Assembly: GCF_040939305.1 (NCBI RefSeq)
Contig: NZ_CP162511.1
Coordinates: 2,542,001 to 2,606,000 of the forward strand
Direction: 5' to 3'
DNA: 64,000 nucleotides
Source: Herbiconiux sp. A18JL235
GTDB taxonomy: Bacteria; Actinomycetota; Actinomycetes; Actinomycetales; Microbacteriaceae
The notes under the pieces were generated by a model, which was given only the letters and a program-made list of their open reading frames with translations, was not told the origin of the DNA and ran no database searches. Both the position numbers and the translations under genes were made by a program. This document shows positions 60,609 to 64,000 of this stretch, piece by piece. Within the stretch, counting starts at the first letter, position 1, and each line of letters starts with the position of its first letter.

Positions 60609-61082
60609 TTACGGGTCGAGCGACCGGGCGCGTCGGTCGCCCGCCCAGGCGAGCAGCACGGCACCGCCTGCGCCCGAGAGGGAGCCGAGGGCCGCTGCGC
60701 CGAGCGATTGCGGGTCGGGGCTCACGAGCAGCACGGCCGCGAACAGGACTGCGGCCACCGCTGCTCCCCCCGCTCCGGCGACGATCACCGAGGGTGCCCG
60801 CAGCGTCCACAGAACGACGGTGACGACGGCGAGCACGGTGCCGAGGGCCACCCCGAGAGCAGCGCCCGCCGCCGATGCCCAGAACACCGCGTAGAGCAGG
60901 ATCTCGGGCGACCCCGTTCCGCCGAGCGGTGAGGGCTGGAGCACGGTGTCGGGGAGGAAGGCGAGGAGAGCTGCACCGACGCCGAGACGGGCGGCGAGCA
61001 GACCCCCGGCGGGAAGAGCGAGCACCGCGGTCGAGAGCGGAGGGCGGGGCCGAGCCGCCCTCCGCCCCGACCCGGTGGTCAT
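60609..61082 (-). CDS. Integral membrane protein, 157 aa
   Basis: After a basic 15-residue N-tail the protein has four hydrophobic segments: AVLALPAGGLLAARLGVGAALLAFL, ILLYAVFWASAAGAALGVALGTVLAVVTVVLW, VIVAGAGGAAVAAVLFAAVLLV and GAAALGSLSGAGGAVLLAWAG. It ends in a short basic tail. The start overlaps the stop of the secreted-protein gene (ATGA), so they are made together. Function is unknown; a membrane partner of the secreted protein is a reasonable guess. Confidence 0.8.
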   Translation of the reverse strand: MTTGSGRRAARPRPPLSTAVLALPAGGLLAARLGVGAALLAFLPDTVLQPSPLGGTGSPEILLYAVFWASAAGAALGVALGTVLAVVTVVLWTLRAPSVIVAGAGGAAVAAVLFAAVLLVSPDPQSLGAAALGSLSGAGGAVLLAWAGDRRARSLDP

Positions 61083-62278
61083 ACGCCGCCGCCTCCGCCC
61101 GATCCGGTGGCGCTGTCGGCGACGCGCTTCCAGTAGAGCAGCCAGTTCGCCCCCGCAGCGCGCGAGTTGATGAGGTTGATGGCGGGCCCGTTGTCTTTGC
61201 GCACCATCGCGTGCACGTAGAGGTGCAGGTAGCCGCTCGGGTCGTTGTACCAGGAGAAGGTGATGAGCGAGCCCGCTCCGTCGAAGTGCCCGTCGAGCGC
61301 GAGGAACTGGAGGGCTCCCCCGTTCGCCGTCTGCGCCTTGACCGGAGCCGCCGTCGCCGTCCAGGTGAACGGCGTCACGCTGAGCGGCAGGATCTCGCCG
61401 TCGACCGGGTAGGAGCGGGGCGCTCCGAAGATGGGGAAGTAGCAGTTGAAGCACCCGTGCAGCAGTCGCGAGACCGCGTTCTCGCTGGCCTTCGGGTGGT
61501 TGACCGACCATCCGGTGCTGCTGGTGGAATAGTCGTAGCTGTAGAGCCACAGCGGGTCGAGCAGCACCGGGAACCGGGCGCCCTCGAGCTCGACGTGCTG
61601 GGTGAGCGTGCTGCCGCTCCACGAGTACGTGGTGGGCAGCGAGCGGCCCGAGGCGTCGCGCGCCCAGGGCGCGGCGAGGGTGCCGATGTAGTGGTGCGAG
61701 GCATCGGAGAGGAGGGTGTCGCCCGTCGGCAGCACCGTGGGGTAGCTGCCCTCGGGGAGCGCGAAGTCGTAGGAGCTCTGCTCGCCGGCCGAGGCGTCGG
61801 CGAGCGCCGTGAGCAGGCGCACTCCATCGCGCACGGGCTGGAGGTAGGCGGCCGAGGCGTCGTCGGCTCCGTCGAACCAGCTGATGCCCTGAGCCTCGCG
61901 GGCGGCGCCGCGGGCGCCGTTCACGGCGATCGACACGGGGAGCCCGGCGCCTTCGGTCTCGGCGGGAGCCAGGTGCAGCGCCTCGCCGGCCTCGGCGGGG
62001 AGCCGCAGCTCGAACGGCGTCGCCCCGGTCTGCCGAGCGAGCTCTGCACGACCCACAGCATCGAGCGGCGGGAGGGTCTCGTCGAGCAGCTCGGGTGCCA
62101 GCGCCTCGAGGAGGGCGACAGGGTCATGGATGCTCGGCGCCGGCTGGGCGGAATCGGCGGACTGGCCGGGTGGGGCCGCGGCGGCGGGTGTCGCGATGAG
62201 CACGCCTCCGGTCAGTGCGACGAGTGCAGCACCGGCGAGGAGCGTGCGGCGTGAGGGGCGGTGGAGCGAACGGGGCAT
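61079..62278 (-). CDS. Secreted protein of unknown function with Tat-like signal
   Basis: A 399-residue exported protein. The N-terminus has a twin Arg in PSRRTLLAGAALVALTGG and a processing site near ATPAAAA. The mature protein is strand-rich, with SSYDFALPEGSYPTVLPTGDTLL and QHVELEGARFPVLLDPLWLYSYDY. A LLHGCFNCYFPIFGAPRSYP block (about 300-320) has two closely spaced Cys, which could form a redox or disulfide pair. The C-terminus is Gly-rich. An AT-rich TATAAAGTGAG-like -10 lies upstream on this strand. It resembles exported actinobacterial proteins of unknown function. Confidence 0.78.
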   Translation of the reverse strand: MPRSLHRPSRRTLLAGAALVALTGGVLIATPAAAAPPGQSADSAQPAPSIHDPVALLEALAPELLDETLPPLDAVGRAELARQTGATPFELRLPAEAGEALHLAPAETEGAGLPVSIAVNGARGAAREAQGISWFDGADDASAAYLQPVRDGVRLLTALADASAGEQSSYDFALPEGSYPTVLPTGDTLLSDASHHYIGTLAAPWARDASGRSLPTTYSWSGSTLTQHVELEGARFPVLLDPLWLYSYDYSTSSTGWSVNHPKASENAVSRLLHGCFNCYFPIFGAPRSYPVDGEILPLSVTPFTWTATAAPVKAQTANGGALQFLALDGHFDGAGSLITFSWYNDPSGYLHLYVHAMVRKDNGPAINLINSRAAGANWLLYWKRVADSATGSGGGGGV

Positions 62279-62389
62279 GGAGGAGCCTCTCTTGGTCGAT
62301 CGTCCCCACGAACCTGCCGTGCACTCACTTTATAGACATAGTGCGTTCGTGCCACATGTTTTCGAGCAGAACTCATCCTTTCGGACGAC

Positions 62390-62953
62390 TCATTGCGGGT
62401 CGCAGTGGCTGAGGTCGGTCTCGGCGAGCGGGCTCCCCTCGGCGATCACGTAGGTGACGAGCAGCACGACGTCTTCGGTGCCCTCGTTCTTGCCCTCGTG
62501 CACGTAGTGCGCGCCTTCGACGATCGAGTCGCCGGCGAGGTACTCGTGCACGCCGCCGGGATAGACGGGCGCGTAGTGCGTGAGCGTGCCCTGCTCCACC
62601 ACGGCGACGAGCTGTCCGTCGTGGCAGTGGAGGCCGGTGCCGGCACCGGGTTCGATCGTGATGCGGCGGTAGGCCACCTGCACCGGGCCGGTGACCTCGA
62701 CGTCGACGGCGGCGTCCTGCCCGCCTTTGCCGAGTTCCTCCACGACGACCGGTGCCTGAGTCGCGAGGGAGGCCGGCGGTGTCGGAGACGCAGCCGTCGG
62801 GGTCGACCCCGCGGCGGTCGCCGCCGCGGGGGATGCGGCGACGTCCTCGGGCGGCACCGAGCATCCGACGAGGGCGACGAGCAGTGCTGCCGCGGTTACG
62901 GCGCCGAGCGGTCCGCGGGCGCGGCGCAGGGTGGTGCGGGTGCTGTGTCGCAT
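62390..62953 (-). CDS. Cupin-domain lipoprotein
   Basis: A 187-residue exported protein. The lipobox L-V-G-C ends at Cys31, followed by a Pro/Thr-rich linker. The C-terminal about 110 residues form a cupin: ITIEPGAGTGLHCHDGQLVAVVEQGTL (with the first His pair) and GDSIVEGAHYVHEGKNEG (second motif). The metal-binding His residues are mostly present, so a bound metal ion is likely. It is anchored outside the cell membrane. It is monocistronic and its role is unknown. Confidence 0.85.
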   Translation of the reverse strand: MRHSTRTTLRRARGPLGAVTAAALLVALVGCSVPPEDVAASPAAATAAGSTPTAASPTPPASLATQAPVVVEELGKGGQDAAVDVEVTGPVQVAYRRITIEPGAGTGLHCHDGQLVAVVEQGTLTHYAPVYPGGVHEYLAGDSIVEGAHYVHEGKNEGTEDVVLLVTYVIAEGSPLAETDLSHCDPQ

Positions 62954-63122
62954 GGAGACCTCGTCACGGGGCGGTAGGGGCGCCGTCCCATGGTGGCAGC
63001 GGGGTGGTCGCCGTAGGCGGCTGCGGCCACCCCCAGTTCGGGGAGTTCCCCGTGCCGCGCCGCACGTGATCGACTGCCGTCGCCTATCCTGATCGCGATC
63101 CGCCCACCACCCGAGAGCAGCC

Positions 63123-63860
63123 ATGACGACCCGCGACCTCCTCGACGGCCGGCGACGACGACCGCGCCGACGCGCCCGCGTCGCCGTCATCGTCTCCCTA
63201 GCCGTGGTCGTCGTGCTCGCCGCCGGGATCGCGGTCGCGCTCTGGTGGCTCCCTCCCGTGCTCGCCGAGACGCCGCGCGAACGCCTCGAGGCCACCACCA
63301 CGGTCACCGTCTTCGACGACGACGGCTCCGCCTCGGTCGTCGTCGACCCCGGGTGGCTCTCGATCGGCGTGGGGCCGTTCCTGCCCACGGCGACCGCCAC
63401 CCTGGTGAGCCCCGACGACGCGTACCGTGCGCGCTTCGGGCTCGCCGGCCCCGACGGCTTCGACGCGACAGCGCTGCTCGACTCGCTCGGGTTCGGGGAG
63501 GCCACGGCGACGGCCACCTCGTCGCCCGGCGGCTCCGACGGCCCCGGCGGCTCCGCCGCACCCGACAGCCCCGACGCTCCCGACGGCCTCGTCTGGAGCG
63601 AGGAGACCCTGAGCAGCGGTGCCGTGGTGCGCTACGCCGACGTCGTGCGGGGCGACGACACGGTGACCGTCGCATCCGTCTCCGCCCCGGCCGACGACCC
63701 GAACCGCGCCGTGCTGCTCACCCTCGTCGCGTCGACGCCCACGGCCACCGCGGCGGACTATCGCACGGTGACGGCGCAGCTGCTCGGCTCGGTGACCTTC
63801 GGCCCGCCAGGCCACCCCACCGCATCCCCCTCCCCGTCTGCGGCGGGAGCCCTCCGATGA
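63123..63860 (+). CDS. Membrane-anchored protein of unknown function, 245 aa
   Basis: A basic N-terminus ([11 protein letters not shown]) and one membrane helix (VAVIVSLAVVVVLAAGIAVAL, residues ~20-40) leave the rest outside. The extracytoplasmic part (~60-235) is strand-rich: VVVDPGWLSIGVGPF and VVRYADVVRGDDTVTVASVSA. A Ser/Pro/Gly-rich loop (GGSDGPGGSAAPDSPDAPDG) interrupts it. Its stop overlaps the next lipoprotein start (ATGA), so both are one operon. No family recognised. Confidence 0.8.
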   Translation: MTTRDLLDGRRRRPRRRARVAVIVSLAVVVVLAAGIAVALWWLPPVLAETPRERLEATTTVTVFDDDGSASVVVDPGWLSIGVGPFLPTATATLVSPDDAYRARFGLAGPDGFDATALLDSLGFGEATATATSSPGGSDGPGGSAAPDSPDAPDGLVWSEETLSSGAVVRYADVVRGDDTVTVASVSAPADDPNRAVLLTLVASTPTATAADYRTVTAQLLGSVTFGPPGHPTASPSPSAAGALR

Positions 63861-64000
63861 GGCCGCGCCTGCGCCGGGCCGTGGGTGCCACCGCCCTCGC
63901 CGTCGTGGCGGCGCTTCTCGCCGGGTGCGCGAGCATCCCGCCCGCCCCCGCCTGGAGCCCACCGCCGGCAGCGGTTCCCGCCGTCTCGCTCGGCGACCCC
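63857..64000 (+). CDS. Lipoprotein N-terminus (runs off the window)
   Basis: The visible 48 residues begin MRPRLRRAVGATALAVVAAL and contain a lipobox L-A-G-C (Cys at residue 24), then a Pro/Ala-rich linker. It is coupled to the preceding membrane protein by an ATGA overlap. The domain that follows is outside the window, so no function is given. Confidence 0.75.
   Translation, partial: MRPRLRRAVGATALAVVAALLAGCASIPPAPAWSPPPAAVPAVSLGDP

Overview
High-GC DNA (about 70% G+C) with very dense coding and many ATGA start/stop overlaps, typical of an actinobacterium. A DUF7882-type small protein, a maleylpyruvate-isomerase-like DinB-fold protein of the mycothiol-associated kind, a complete mycofactocin precursor/maturase pair and the general gene style point to Microbacteriaceae (an inference from gene content, not a database match). 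No rRNA, tRNA, CRISPR array, insertion sequence or phage gene was seen.

Layout. 0-3.5 kb: sugar-binding lipoprotein divergent from a LacI regulator and a GH2 glycosidase, with a palindromic operator between them. 3.6-5.7 kb: small conserved protein, NAD synthetase, alpha/beta hydrolase. 5.9-17.5 kb: a second LacI regulator, then a long leftward operon (tartronate-semialdehyde-reductase-like enzyme, GHL6-like glycosidase, D-2-hydroxyacid dehydrogenase, five-gene Dpp-type ABC importer) divergent from glycerate kinase. Together these look like uptake and breakdown of a sugar-acid or glycoside feeding glycerate. 17.6-26.3 kb: mostly single genes (SQR-like flavoprotein, Tag, GNAT, VOC, dienelactone hydrolase, acyl-CoA ligase, J-domain/NERD fusion, Usp, LLM flavin oxidoreductase).

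26.3-26.7 kb is the only gene-free stretch over 300 bp. It holds three copies of a structured repeat in which two inverted repeats are interleaved. 26.7-37 kb: alkylation repair (Ogt, Ada-AlkA), a protealysin/emfourin protease-inhibitor pair, a lytic transglycosylase, an ABC ATPase, an MpaB-type oxygenase, a geranylgeranyl-reductase-like flavoprotein and a secreted GH5-CBM2 cellulase.

37.2-47.3 kb is the centrepiece: a mycofactocin locus. Leftward: mftA-mftB-mftC, three tandem mycofactocin-coupled SDR dehydrogenases, a MoxR-type AAA ATPase, a VWA protein, and mftD. Rightward: mftR-mftG. mftE (peptidase) and mftF (glycosyltransferase) are not in the window. A 15-bp palindrome occurs both in the mftA/mftR divergent promoter and upstream of mftD, and is a good candidate MftR operator.

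47.3-64 kb: methyltransferase, LssY-domain protein, lipid kinase, a CD-NTase-fold protein lacking two of three catalytic acidic residues, a TetR/MFS efflux pair with a clear operator, a GT4 glycosyltransferase coupled to a cytoplasmic GH92 alpha-mannosidase with a 49-codon upstream ORF, and several secreted or membrane proteins of unknown role. Across the window, gene ends often overlap tail-to-tail, and short intergenic gaps often hold tandem-duplicated GC-rich hairpins.
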